Source: Bacteroidota bacterium (GTDB lineage Bacteria > Bacteroidota > Bacteroidia > Bacteroidales > Paludibacteraceae). From it: a stretch of DNA of 64,000 nucleotides. The position numbers and the translations under genes are program-made. The number at the start of each line of letters is the position of its first letter. Position 1 is the first letter of the stretch. The notes beneath the pieces are model-generated. The model had not been told where the DNA came from. It made no database searches and worked only from the letters and a program-made list of their open reading frames with translations. The stretch spans positions 1-64,000 of the forward strand of contig JAEWAN010000023.1 of the NCBI GenBank assembly GCA_023391625.1, written 5' to 3'. This document shows, piece after piece, positions 10,282 through 18,576 of this stretch.

Positions 10282-11274
10282 ATGAAAACAAAATTTTTAC
10301 TTTTTGCAGCTTTCTTGGGTTGTGCTTCTCTTATGGCACAGGATGAGAAATCAGAGTTAATGCTTAACGGAGGATTCGAAGATACAGATTATACTCCTTT
10401 TTATTGGGGAGATGAAGATACTAAGCCGAAACCTCAGATCGTTTTGGGTTGGGACTTGAAAACTACCAACCAGGATTCTTTGGCAATGATGACAGAGTTT
10501 AAAAATGCGGGAATGGATCGTTGGAATGTTTACTGCCGTTATGTAAAACATGATGATGTTGCCAGTGGTGAAGAAGAAGGAGCTACTATCAATAGCCTTA
10601 TTACTGATGACAACTATCAGTTTATGCGTTTACAACGTCAGGAATGGAACGGTTGGTACACTACAGGTTTGCAAAGTACTCATGAAGTAGCTGCCGGTAC
10701 TGACTATGATTTTTCTTGTATTTATGCAGGTATGACTGTAGAAAGAAGAAAAAATAAAGACGGCTGGGAAGGTGAAGTTATTCGTCGTATCCGTATTTAT
10801 GAAGAAGAAGTTTCTGATGAAAATGTAGTTATGGAAAGTATCATTGAAGATGCTTCTTCTATACCATGGAGCGAATATAAAGATGTAGCAAAAGCAAGCC
10901 AGGCTGCAACTAAATTTATTGTCAGAATGGAATTGAACGGTTTTGGTGAAGATGATAGTAAAGGTGGTGAGGGAATGAATAAAGTTTGGTTTGATTTTGA
11001 TGATGTAAGTTTGAATGGTATTAATTTGAATCCTGGTGGTGACGGTGTAGAAGAATATGATCCTACAGCTGCTATCAGCGTTTACAAATTAGGAAATGAA
11101 GTTGTTATTGCTAATGCCCCGCTTAACAGTGAAGTGAATCTTTATACTGTAGCTGGAAATCTGTTAAAATCAGCTGCTGTTGATTCTGAAGAATATAACC
11201 TTGATGTAAACGGTTATCAAGCTGGTGTTTATGTGGTACAGGTAGCAGGAAAATCTTTCAAAATCGTATTGTAA
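10282..11274 (+). CDS. Secreted T9SS protein, probable carbohydrate-binding; paralogue of 24337
   Basis: This 330-residue protein has a signal peptide (ends LMAQ, residue about 19). Its N-terminal beta-sandwich-like region begins LMLNGGFEDTDYTPFYWG, and NGGFE is how many CBM4/9-like jelly-roll domains start. That region ends with KVWFDFDDVSLNG. The last 75 residues (from about AAISVYKLGNEVVIANAPL to SFKIVL) form a T9SS type A sorting domain. The gene follows susD in the place where PULs usually encode surface glycan-binding proteins (SusE/F position), so glycan binding is the inferred role. The 24337 gene encodes a close paralogue (FMRLQRQ, NKDGWEGEV and VWFDFDDV shared). A strong terminator follows at 11316. 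No catalytic motif is seen. Confidence 0.75.
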   Translation: MKTKFLLFAAFLGCASLMAQDEKSELMLNGGFEDTDYTPFYWGDEDTKPKPQIVLGWDLKTTNQDSLAMMTEFKNAGMDRWNVYCRYVKHDDVASGEEEGATINSLITDDNYQFMRLQRQEWNGWYTTGLQSTHEVAAGTDYDFSCIYAGMTVERRKNKDGWEGEVIRRIRIYEEEVSDENVVMESIIEDASSIPWSEYKDVAKASQAATKFIVRMELNGFGEDDSKGGEGMNKVWFDFDDVSLNGINLNPGGDGVEEYDPTAAISVYKLGNEVVIANAPLNSEVNLYTVAGNLLKSAAVDSEEYNLDVNGYQAGVYVVQVAGKSFKIVL

Positions 11275-11315
11275 AAATTGTAATGGCTAAGTGCCGTTAT
11301 TTAACTTCTTATATA

Positions 11316-11349
11316 AAAAGGAGAGCAGCCGGAAAGCTGCACTCCTTTT
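11316..11349 (+). terminator. Terminator closing the susCD unit
   Basis: AAAAGGAG-a-GCAGC pairs with GCTGC-a-CTCCTTTT around a CGGAAA loop, and the stem ends in a T run. Confidence 0.9.
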
Positions 11350-11427
11350 ATTAGTAAAAAAATATTGAAAATTTATTTTAGACTTTCCCTCTTTTGCTAA
11401 ATAATTTTCTCCAAAACAGCTAATCTT

Positions 11428-14262
11428 ATGCGAACACTCAAGTTAACTTTATTTTTCTTTTTACTAAGTGTTGTTTCTTTGTCAGCAAAAGAAGAATCAC
11501 ACGTACCTTATTTTCCGGATAACGGAGATTTAATATTGGAGGAGCCGATTGATTATTATGTTACAGGCGATACTCCTTTTCAGGATGCATATATTGCAGA
11601 TATACGCCATGAAGATGCCTGGATTATTTTAGAAAAAATACGGCCTTCAGTTTTTTTAGAAGATTTTATTTCTAAAATAAAAATTAACGGAGCTGATTTG
11701 AAGAATGGTGAAAACTGTCGTGTCGCTATTTATGGCGATGGTTGTGCCATAATTCCTCATACTCCCGATTATATTCCGTTAAAAGTGTATACGGAAGAAG
11801 CTTATAATGGTATAGAAAAAGAATTTAAGGCCGGAGGGCTTGCTATCAGCCTGAAGGATGAAGAATATAAAGATATTGATAATGCCATCAGCTCTTTTAT
11901 ATTGAAGAAGGGCTATATGGTTACTTTTGCGAATGAAAAATCAGGACAGGGATTCAGCCGTGTGTTTATAGCTGATACTGACGATATAGAAGTAGAGTTG
12001 CTTCAAACAGAATTGAATGATAAAATTTCATTTATCCGTGTGTTTAAATGGCAGTGGCCTGCAAAAAGAGGTTGGTGCTCTTCTGGTTCTAACTGGTTGA
12101 ATGAAACAGAACTTACCGGTTCTACCTGGATGTATTCCTGGAGTGCGGATAAAGAAACAGGTACTGACTATGAATATGTGCCTATTCGTCAGAAAATGGG
12201 ATGGCCTGGTTTTAATCAGATAAATAGTAAATTGAATGTAACTCATTTATTGGGACATAACGAGCCGGATAAAGATGACCAGGCTAATATGACAGTAGAC
12301 CAGGCTATTAGTGATTGGCCAAGTATGATGGCTTCCGGTTTGCGTGTGGGATCTCCTTCCATGGCAAGTAATGAAGCCTGGTTACGCAATTTTATCGCTG
12401 AGTGCGATAAACGTAATTATCGTGTGGATTTTGTTGCTATACATGCTTATTGGAGTTATCATAATGGAGGAGAAGTAGTTGTTATTTCTGATCCGGAAGG
12501 TAATGAAAAAGAGTATGTTTCAGTAAATCCTGAAACCTGGGCTGCAGCTCTGAAAAGATGGTATGAGAATGGAGGTAAACGTCCTTTGTGGATTACCGAA
12601 TGGAATAACGGTGCTAACTGGACGAATGGAAGCAATAATGATAACTTTCCTACCGATACAGCAGGACAGAATCAGAAACAGTTGATTGATTTGCCAAAAA
12701 TCTTGTATGTAATGGATACATGTCAGTATGTAGAACGCTATTCTATTTATAACTGGGTAGAAGATAAGCGTGCGATAGTACGTACTAAAGAAACAGGTGA
12801 ACAGTATTTGACTCCAGCTGGTGAGTATTATAGAAATTCTGCTGGTGACAGTTTAGCATTTAATAAGAAGTATGAGCACATTCCTGTAGCAAAAATGGCT
12901 TCTCCAGAGTTGAAACTTACTTTTACTCATTCTAACAAAACTGTAGATCTGAAATGGACTGATTATAACGGTGAAATTACAACTGAATACATTGTTCAGG
13001 CAGACCGTAATTATTCCGGAGGTTTTTCTGATTTGGAAAAAGGTAAGATGGGTGATGAAAACGGATTGGATAAAACGTATAGTTATCAAATAACTCCGGA
13101 ATCTTCTTCTCGTTATTTTTACCGTATTAAGGTTACAAATGAAGCAGGAGAATCAGCTCTTTCTAATCAACAGGTTTTGGAAGTGGGTGCTATTAATGGA
13201 TCAGGACCGATACGTTACGGTACATTAGGTATAACCGACACTGAAAATAAATCGGTGTATTATACCCAGCCTTATGATGCAACTCCGGCGGTATTCTTTA
13301 CTTCATACTCAAATGTGAATTCAAATGCATATTTGGCTTATCAGTTGTCAGATCGTTCTACGGAAGGTTTTATTTTTACTCCTACTTATTGGAATTATGT
13401 AAAAGATAGTGATAAGAAAAGTCTGGAACCAGAAACTTCTTCATTTATAGCTTCATCTTATGGTAATAGTACCTGGGGTGAGTTGGCTACAGAAACTGGA
13501 GAAGTTAAGAGTGTAAAAAATGAATGGGTGGAAGTTAAGTTTAATCAACCGTTTGAACAGACTCCGGTTGTTTTGGTGACTACTTCTGCAAGTAAATTGA
13601 CTTACCCTGTTGTTCCTCGTGTGAAAGATGTGACGAAAGACGGGTTTAAAGTTCGTTTGACTCGTGAAAAAGGTGTATCTATCCGTTTCTCTCCGGAAGA
13701 TGTAAACTATTTTGCAGTAGAACCGGGTTCTACTACAGTGAACGGAAAGAAAGTGAAAGTAGGATCATCTGAAAATGTAGGTCAGTTAGCAGGGCGTGTT
13801 ACAGTAGAATTTGGAGAAGAATTTACAAATCCTGTATTCTTTGCTGCTATCCAAACATCAAATGATGATTATACATATATGATGCGTTATCGTAATCTAA
13901 CTACTACGCAAGTAGAAATGTTTAAAGTGATGGAACGTTCAAAAGGATTAAGTACAGGAGAATCTGATAATGTAGGCTGGATTGTGGTTGAAGGTGACCC
14001 TGATCCTACTACCGGAATAGATGATGTTCCGGCTATAGAAAATGCAGGTGAAGAATTGGTGGTTTATCCTTCTGTAACTACTGGCGATTTAAATATAAAC
14101 GTTTCAGATGGAACGGTTCTTGAAATCTATAATATGACAGGTGTGTTGGTAGATAAAATTCCATGTTATAATGGTAATATCAATGTAAATGGAATATTAG
14201 ACGGTATCTATATTATTCGTACTTCAGATGGTAGAACCCAACGTTTTGTAAAAGTAAGCTGA
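11428..14262 (+). CDS. Asl1/GH128-like glycoside hydrolase with beta/gamma-crystallin-like, H-lectin-like and T9SS domains
   Basis: This 944-residue protein has a signal peptide (ends LSAKE). Residues about 110-195 resemble beta/gamma-crystallin Greek-key motifs (LKVYTEEAYNGIEKEF, then KKGYMVTFANEKSGQGFSR). The catalytic Asl1/GH128-like domain has LLGHNEPD (acid/base Glu279) and WITEWN (nucleophile Glu391). One FN3-like domain follows. Then come three repeats beginning near residues 593, 700 and 790, each with a strand followed by P-V/A-V-F/L (for example WVEVKFNQPFEQTPVVLV), which resemble H-type lectin domains. A T9SS sorting domain (VYPSVTTGDLNINVSDG) ends the protein. Known GH128 enzymes cut beta-1,3-glucan. 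The 14433 gene is a same-length tandem paralogue, and terminators on both sides suggest separate transcription. The lectin-like call is tentative. Confidence 0.85.
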   Translation: MRTLKLTLFFFLLSVVSLSAKEESHVPYFPDNGDLILEEPIDYYVTGDTPFQDAYIADIRHEDAWIILEKIRPSVFLEDFISKIKINGADLKNGENCRVAIYGDGCAIIPHTPDYIPLKVYTEEAYNGIEKEFKAGGLAISLKDEEYKDIDNAISSFILKKGYMVTFANEKSGQGFSRVFIADTDDIEVELLQTELNDKISFIRVFKWQWPAKRGWCSSGSNWLNETELTGSTWMYSWSADKETGTDYEYVPIRQKMGWPGFNQINSKLNVTHLLGHNEPDKDDQANMTVDQAISDWPSMMASGLRVGSPSMASNEAWLRNFIAECDKRNYRVDFVAIHAYWSYHNGGEVVVISDPEGNEKEYVSVNPETWAAALKRWYENGGKRPLWITEWNNGANWTNGSNNDNFPTDTAGQNQKQLIDLPKILYVMDTCQYVERYSIYNWVEDKRAIVRTKETGEQYLTPAGEYYRNSAGDSLAFNKKYEHIPVAKMASPELKLTFTHSNKTVDLKWTDYNGEITTEYIVQADRNYSGGFSDLEKGKMGDENGLDKTYSYQITPESSSRYFYRIKVTNEAGESALSNQQVLEVGAINGSGPIRYGTLGITDTENKSVYYTQPYDATPAVFFTSYSNVNSNAYLAYQLSDRSTEGFIFTPTYWNYVKDSDKKSLEPETSSFIASSYGNSTWGELATETGEVKSVKNEWVEVKFNQPFEQTPVVLVTTSASKLTYPVVPRVKDVTKDGFKVRLTREKGVSIRFSPEDVNYFAVEPGSTTVNGKKVKVGSSENVGQLAGRVTVEFGEEFTNPVFFAAIQTSNDDYTYMMRYRNLTTTQVEMFKVMERSKGLSTGESDNVGWIVVEGDPDPTTGIDDVPAIENAGEELVVYPSVTTGDLNINVSDGTVLEIYNMTGVLVDKIPCYNGNINVNGILDGIYIIRTSDGRTQRFVKVS

Positions 14263-14294
14263 TGTTTCTTCATTGAAACATCGGAGTAGTCCTT

Positions 14295-14349
14295 GAAGAA
14301 CAACAATATATATGCAAATTCAGCGTATTATTGTTGTTCTTCTTTTTTT
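14295..14349 (+). terminator. Terminator after first full GH128-like gene
   Basis: A 14-bp perfect stem, GAAGAACAACAATA (14295-14308) with its complement at 14329-14342, is followed by seven T. A second smaller inverted repeat (GATGTTTC/GAAACATC, 14261-14282) overlaps the stop codon. Confidence 0.92.
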
Positions 14350-14432
14350 AAAGGATTACTATTTGGTTTTTCTATAATGTTCTTTTGAAAGAAAGTGAAA
14401 TTTTAATGTATAATTAAATATCTATTGAAAAA

Positions 14433-17267
14433 ATGAAAACTCTCAAATTAACCTTATTATTGGTAGCTACCACCTTCTCCTTATCGGCAAAAGAGGTATA
14501 TACCACTAATGCTTTTGATTCGGGCACTACTCCGATAGGGCGTGCGGTTGATTATCATGTGACAGATGATAATCCGTTTAAATCGGGTACGGTTATAGAC
14601 CTTACTCATGAAGATGCCTGGGTCTATCTTGAAAACATGCGTCCCAGTGTTTTTTTAGATAATCATATCGGGAAAGTAAAAATAAACGGGGCTTCTTTGG
14701 ACTCAGCTAATTGTCGGGTCAATATTTATAAACACGGTACGGTTATTATTCCCCATGATTCAGCGTATGTAGCATTGAAATTGTATACAAAACGAGATTT
14801 TCAGGGTGAAACATTGGAACTCCCCATAGGAGGGCCTTATCGTTTTAATGAAGAAGAATATAAGAAATTTAATAATACTGCGGTTTCTTTTGAATTGAAA
14901 CGGGGATACATGGCAACGTTGGCAAATGATGCTGACGGTGCTGGATATAGCCGGGTGTTTATAGCGGATACGGCGGATATAAAGGTGGATCTGTTGCAGC
15001 CGGAACTTGTAAATAAAGTTTCATTTGTGCGTGTGTTCCGTTGGCAATGGCCTTCAAAGAAAGGCTGGGATTCTTCAGGAAGAATGTGGCAGAATGAAAA
15101 TGAGTTGACTCAAGCTACCTGGTTTTATTCCTGGAGTGCCGATAAGGCGACATATCCCGATTATGAGTACGTGCCTATCAGGCAGAAAAAGTACTGGCCA
15201 AGTTGGAATGAAATTAATGGAAAAGAAAATGTAACTCATCTTTTAGGCCATAATGAGCCGGATAAAAGCGATCAGTCTAATCTGACAGTAGAAGAAGTGA
15301 TAGAAGAGTGGCCTTATATGATGGAGTCTGGCTTACGTTTGGGCTCTCCGGCTTTAGCAAGCAATATAGGCTGGTTACGAAATTTTATTGCGGAATGTGA
15401 TAAACGTAATTATCGGGTTGACTTTGTAGCTATCCATGCGTATTGGGATTTGCGTGACGGTCAGAATGCTTCGCCTCAGAAATGGTATAATTCATTAAAG
15501 AGTTGGTATGAAGCAGGAGGAAAGCGTCCTATTTGGATAACGGAATGGAATAATGGTGCTAACTGGACCGGAGGTTCATTCCCCAATGATACTTTGGGAC
15601 AAAATGAGAAGCAACTTGCCGATATTAAAAAGATATTGCAGGTATTGGATACTTGTAGCTTTGTGGAACGTTATTCTATTTATAACTGGGTGGAAGATAA
15701 ACGGGCTATGGTAAGGGGTACTATAACTCAGGAACAGATTGACAATAGTCAGACGGGGAATAATCCGATAAGTCAGGATAGGCTGGGAGAAAAGAGCGCA
15801 ACCGGTTGGGGAGATCAGTATCTGACACCGGCAGGGGTCTATTATCGTAATAACTTACCGGAATTAGCTTTTAATCCTAAGAATGAGGTAGTGCCGACTT
15901 ATAATATGGTTGCTCCGGAACAGGATCTGGCAGCGGCTTTTGATCATCTTACACGTAAGGTAAAATTGACCTGGACTGATTATAATGGTGAAAATAGCGG
16001 CTATTATACGTTGAATTGTAAAGAGAATGAGGAGCGTTTTAAAGAAATTCATAAAGCTCCGACTCCGCAAGTAAAGAATAGTTATGAGTTGGAATATGAC
16101 AATAAAGAGTCTGTGAATTACTCATATCGGGTAGATATATCTTCCGGTTCTACTGTTTATTCCACGAATGTAGCAACTGTTGATATCGGTGCCATTAAAG
16201 GTGCGGATTCTATCCGATGGGGGCGTTTGAACGTCAGCGATATGGTGACAAAGTCTTTTTATTACAATAGAAGATATGCTGATGTACCGGCAGTGTTCTT
16301 TTCCGGATATTCATATAATAACGGTAGGGCGAATTTGAGCTATAAGTTGACTGATATCTCTCAGAAAAGTTTCCGTTTTGCTGTTACTCCGTGGAATTAC
16401 GCAGCAGATAATACTGTTTACGATACCCCGGAAGATGCATCTTTTATTGTCGCAGCCTTTGGTAATTATACTTGGGGAGATTTGCCTGTGGAAATAGGAA
16501 CAGTTAAAGATTTGAAAGGTGATTGGGTGGATGTGAAATTTGCAAAACCTTTTGACGAAGTCCCTGTTGTCTTTGTTACAACGGCAGAAAGTAAGTTGAA
16601 TTTTCCAGTGTCACCTCGGGTGAAAGATGTGACAAAAGAAGGATTTAAAGTAAGGCTTACCCGTGAAAGGGATATTACGATTCGTTTCTCACCGGAGGAT
16701 TTAAATTATTTTGCTATCCAGCCAGGCGAAACCACAGTTAATGGTAAAAAGCTGAAAGTAGGTACTGTTGAAAATGTAGGTGAAGTCTCAAACAGCGTTA
16801 CGATTGATTTTGGTGCGGAATTCTCCGATCCATTTTATATGGGGGCTTTGCAGACCAGTAATGATGATTTGACTTCGACCCTGCGTTTCCGTGATTTAAC
16901 CTCTACTGGCGTGGAAACATTCAAGCAGCAGGAACGCTCCAGTGGAGCCGGACAGGCCGCTTTGGATATGTTGGGATGGATTGTCATTGAAGGAGAACCG
17001 GATATCGTGGAAGATGAAGACCCATCGAGCGGATTGGATAATTATTCAGGAGAAAACTTGTTTACTGTATATCCTACTATAACTTCCGGCGATCTAAATG
17101 TCCTTTTACCGGACGGTACAGTATTATTTATATACAACATGATGGGAAATCAGGTAAAAGTAACGGAAGTGAATAACCAGTATTTAGATGTTAATGATTT
17201 ACCTGATGGTATTTATATAATTAAGAATGGTAATGGTGCTGTTCAGAGATTTATAAAAGTGAATTAA
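14433..17267 (+). CDS. Asl1/GH128-like glycoside hydrolase, tandem paralogue of 11428
   Basis: This is a 944-residue protein with the same architecture as its upstream neighbour. It has a signal peptide (ends LSAKE) and crystallin-like motifs (LKLYTKRDFQGETLELPIGG and KRGYMATLANDADGAGYSR). The catalytic domain has LLGHNEPD (acid/base Glu275) and WITEWN (nucleophile Glu371). A short FN3-like stretch is followed by three H-lectin-like repeats (for example WVDVKFAKPFDEVPVVFV) and a T9SS sorting domain ending RFIKVN. It is closest to the truncated protein at position 1 in the crystallin-to-catalytic junction (NADGTGYSRVFIAD against DADGAGYSRVFIAD). It contains an extra loop with GNNPISQDRLGEKSATGWGD after the catalytic region, partly shared with the first protein. 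Its role is predicted surface hydrolysis of a beta-1,3-glucan (family inference). Confidence 0.85.
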   Translation: MKTLKLTLLLVATTFSLSAKEVYTTNAFDSGTTPIGRAVDYHVTDDNPFKSGTVIDLTHEDAWVYLENMRPSVFLDNHIGKVKINGASLDSANCRVNIYKHGTVIIPHDSAYVALKLYTKRDFQGETLELPIGGPYRFNEEEYKKFNNTAVSFELKRGYMATLANDADGAGYSRVFIADTADIKVDLLQPELVNKVSFVRVFRWQWPSKKGWDSSGRMWQNENELTQATWFYSWSADKATYPDYEYVPIRQKKYWPSWNEINGKENVTHLLGHNEPDKSDQSNLTVEEVIEEWPYMMESGLRLGSPALASNIGWLRNFIAECDKRNYRVDFVAIHAYWDLRDGQNASPQKWYNSLKSWYEAGGKRPIWITEWNNGANWTGGSFPNDTLGQNEKQLADIKKILQVLDTCSFVERYSIYNWVEDKRAMVRGTITQEQIDNSQTGNNPISQDRLGEKSATGWGDQYLTPAGVYYRNNLPELAFNPKNEVVPTYNMVAPEQDLAAAFDHLTRKVKLTWTDYNGENSGYYTLNCKENEERFKEIHKAPTPQVKNSYELEYDNKESVNYSYRVDISSGSTVYSTNVATVDIGAIKGADSIRWGRLNVSDMVTKSFYYNRRYADVPAVFFSGYSYNNGRANLSYKLTDISQKSFRFAVTPWNYAADNTVYDTPEDASFIVAAFGNYTWGDLPVEIGTVKDLKGDWVDVKFAKPFDEVPVVFVTTAESKLNFPVSPRVKDVTKEGFKVRLTRERDITIRFSPEDLNYFAIQPGETTVNGKKLKVGTVENVGEVSNSVTIDFGAEFSDPFYMGALQTSNDDLTSTLRFRDLTSTGVETFKQQERSSGAGQAALDMLGWIVIEGEPDIVEDEDPSSGLDNYSGENLFTVYPTITSGDLNVLLPDGTVLFIYNMMGNQVKVTEVNNQYLDVNDLPDGIYIIKNGNGAVQRFIKVN

Positions 17268-17312
17268 ATGTTATACGGAAGTTTCCGGTAAAGGAAAAAT
17301 TTGTTTATACTG

Positions 17313-17353
17313 AAAATGTCCCAATGCTTTATTACAAGCTTTGGGACATTTTT
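17313..17353. terminator. Bidirectional terminator between convergent genes
   Basis: AAAATGTCCCAA (17313-17324) pairs with TTGGGACATTTT (17341-17352), and an inner GCTT/AAGC extends the hairpin. A and T runs lie on either side, so it can serve both the plus-strand hydrolase and the minus-strand operon. Confidence 0.85.
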
Positions 17354-17508
17354 GTGAAAATTGTTGAGTGTATGTTTTATGGGATATATTGATGTGTTTT
17401 TTGTAAATGTAAAATTGGAAGAATAGAATGTAGCCGTATATAGATTCGATTTTTAGAATATACTTAATTAAATTAATATCTTCATTTATCTATATTTTGG
17501 AGACTTTT

Positions 17509-18456
17509 TTATAATAAATTATTTTCTTCTTTTATTCTATTCAACTCTGAGGTTAGTTCTTTTACTTGTTCATTTAGTTTTAAAATGTAAAGAGTGTTTT
17601 CTTCCAATTTCTGTAATAATTTCATGTTCATTTCAGCTAAATCAATGCCTTTTGATTCCATTGATTCAGCAGGAACTATTTCCGGTAAATGTTTATTGTT
17701 TGTTATAAACTTAGATAATTCCTCCAATGACATAAGTTTGTAATCTGGTGCAAATACAAAATCACACCCTTGATTTACACATACTTTTACTTCGTGAGCA
17801 CGAATAGTTCCGGCAACATCTAAATCTGCATTAGGATTAGTAAGCCCTATACCTATTTTTCCATATAAAATTACAGCATCAAAATCATTATAAAATCCCT
17901 TTTCTGCAGACCAATTTCTATTGATCCACAAAGTGTTTTCTCTTGCAGTATTAAAATAGGAAATAGCTGCTTTTTGATTTAAAAGAAATTTTAAATCTAC
18001 ATTTGGTGGTGTAGATAGATTAATGTTCCCTTTTACATCTAAGCGTTGAGTTGGTTGTACTGTTCCTATCCCTACATAACCGTTATCACCTAAAAATAAG
18101 GGGGTAATCATATGACCATTGGGCTTAGAGTAGGCTCCGAAACGCAATCCGTTGCCACTTCCTCCTTGTGCATTAATTAATTTCCACTCCCACCCTTGGT
18201 TGGTTCCGGTTTTTAAGGAATGTCGGATGGTAATGAAAGCTCCCAAATCACCGCCATTTACTCCGTCTAATATAAGTTCCTTTTGTATTCTGGTACGATC
18301 GTTTACGTCAAGGACATACGAGGGGGAAGATTGTCCTATACCAACGCTCCCAGCTGTGTAATATAGTTTTGTACCATTTTTTTCCCATTGGGCATAAGTT
18401 TCTGTAGAAATAAAAAGAACAAATAATAAATTTAAAAAGAAGATGTTTTTTTTCAT
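17509..18456 (-). CDS. Tail-fibre-like repeat protein with C-terminal coiled coil
   Basis: This 315-residue secreted protein (signal peptide ends ETYAQ) has GIG-x(3)-P-x(3)-LDV repeats (VGIGQSSPSYVLDV, VGIGTVQPTQRLDVKG, IGIGLTNPNADLDVAG). Such repeats are common in Bacteroidota proteins annotated as tail-fibre or cell-wall anchor proteins. The C-terminus has the family block YKLMSLEELSKFI, NKHLPEI, GIDLAEMN, and then a coiled coil (LKLNEQVKELTSELNRIKEE). It may form a trimeric fibre (inference). I took the ATG at 18456 because the longer form would start with TTG. The related 20675 gene shares the same blocks, and the two flank a secreted TIM-barrel-like protein. No prophage genes are nearby. 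Confidence 0.75.
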   Translation of the reverse strand: MKKNIFFLNLLFVLFISTETYAQWEKNGTKLYYTAGSVGIGQSSPSYVLDVNDRTRIQKELILDGVNGGDLGAFITIRHSLKTGTNQGWEWKLINAQGGSGNGLRFGAYSKPNGHMITPLFLGDNGYVGIGTVQPTQRLDVKGNINLSTPPNVDLKFLLNQKAAISYFNTARENTLWINRNWSAEKGFYNDFDAVILYGKIGIGLTNPNADLDVAGTIRAHEVKVCVNQGCDFVFAPDYKLMSLEELSKFITNNKHLPEIVPAESMESKGIDLAEMNMKLLQKLEENTLYILKLNEQVKELTSELNRIKEENNLL

Positions 18457-18576
18457 AAAGAACAAAATAATATAATAATTTTTACATTAATTTTCCTTTT
18501 ATTATAAATGAATTTATAAAATTTGATTTGCTGTACCAATGAATTTTATCTGTTTTTTATGATGAAAGGCAATGTG

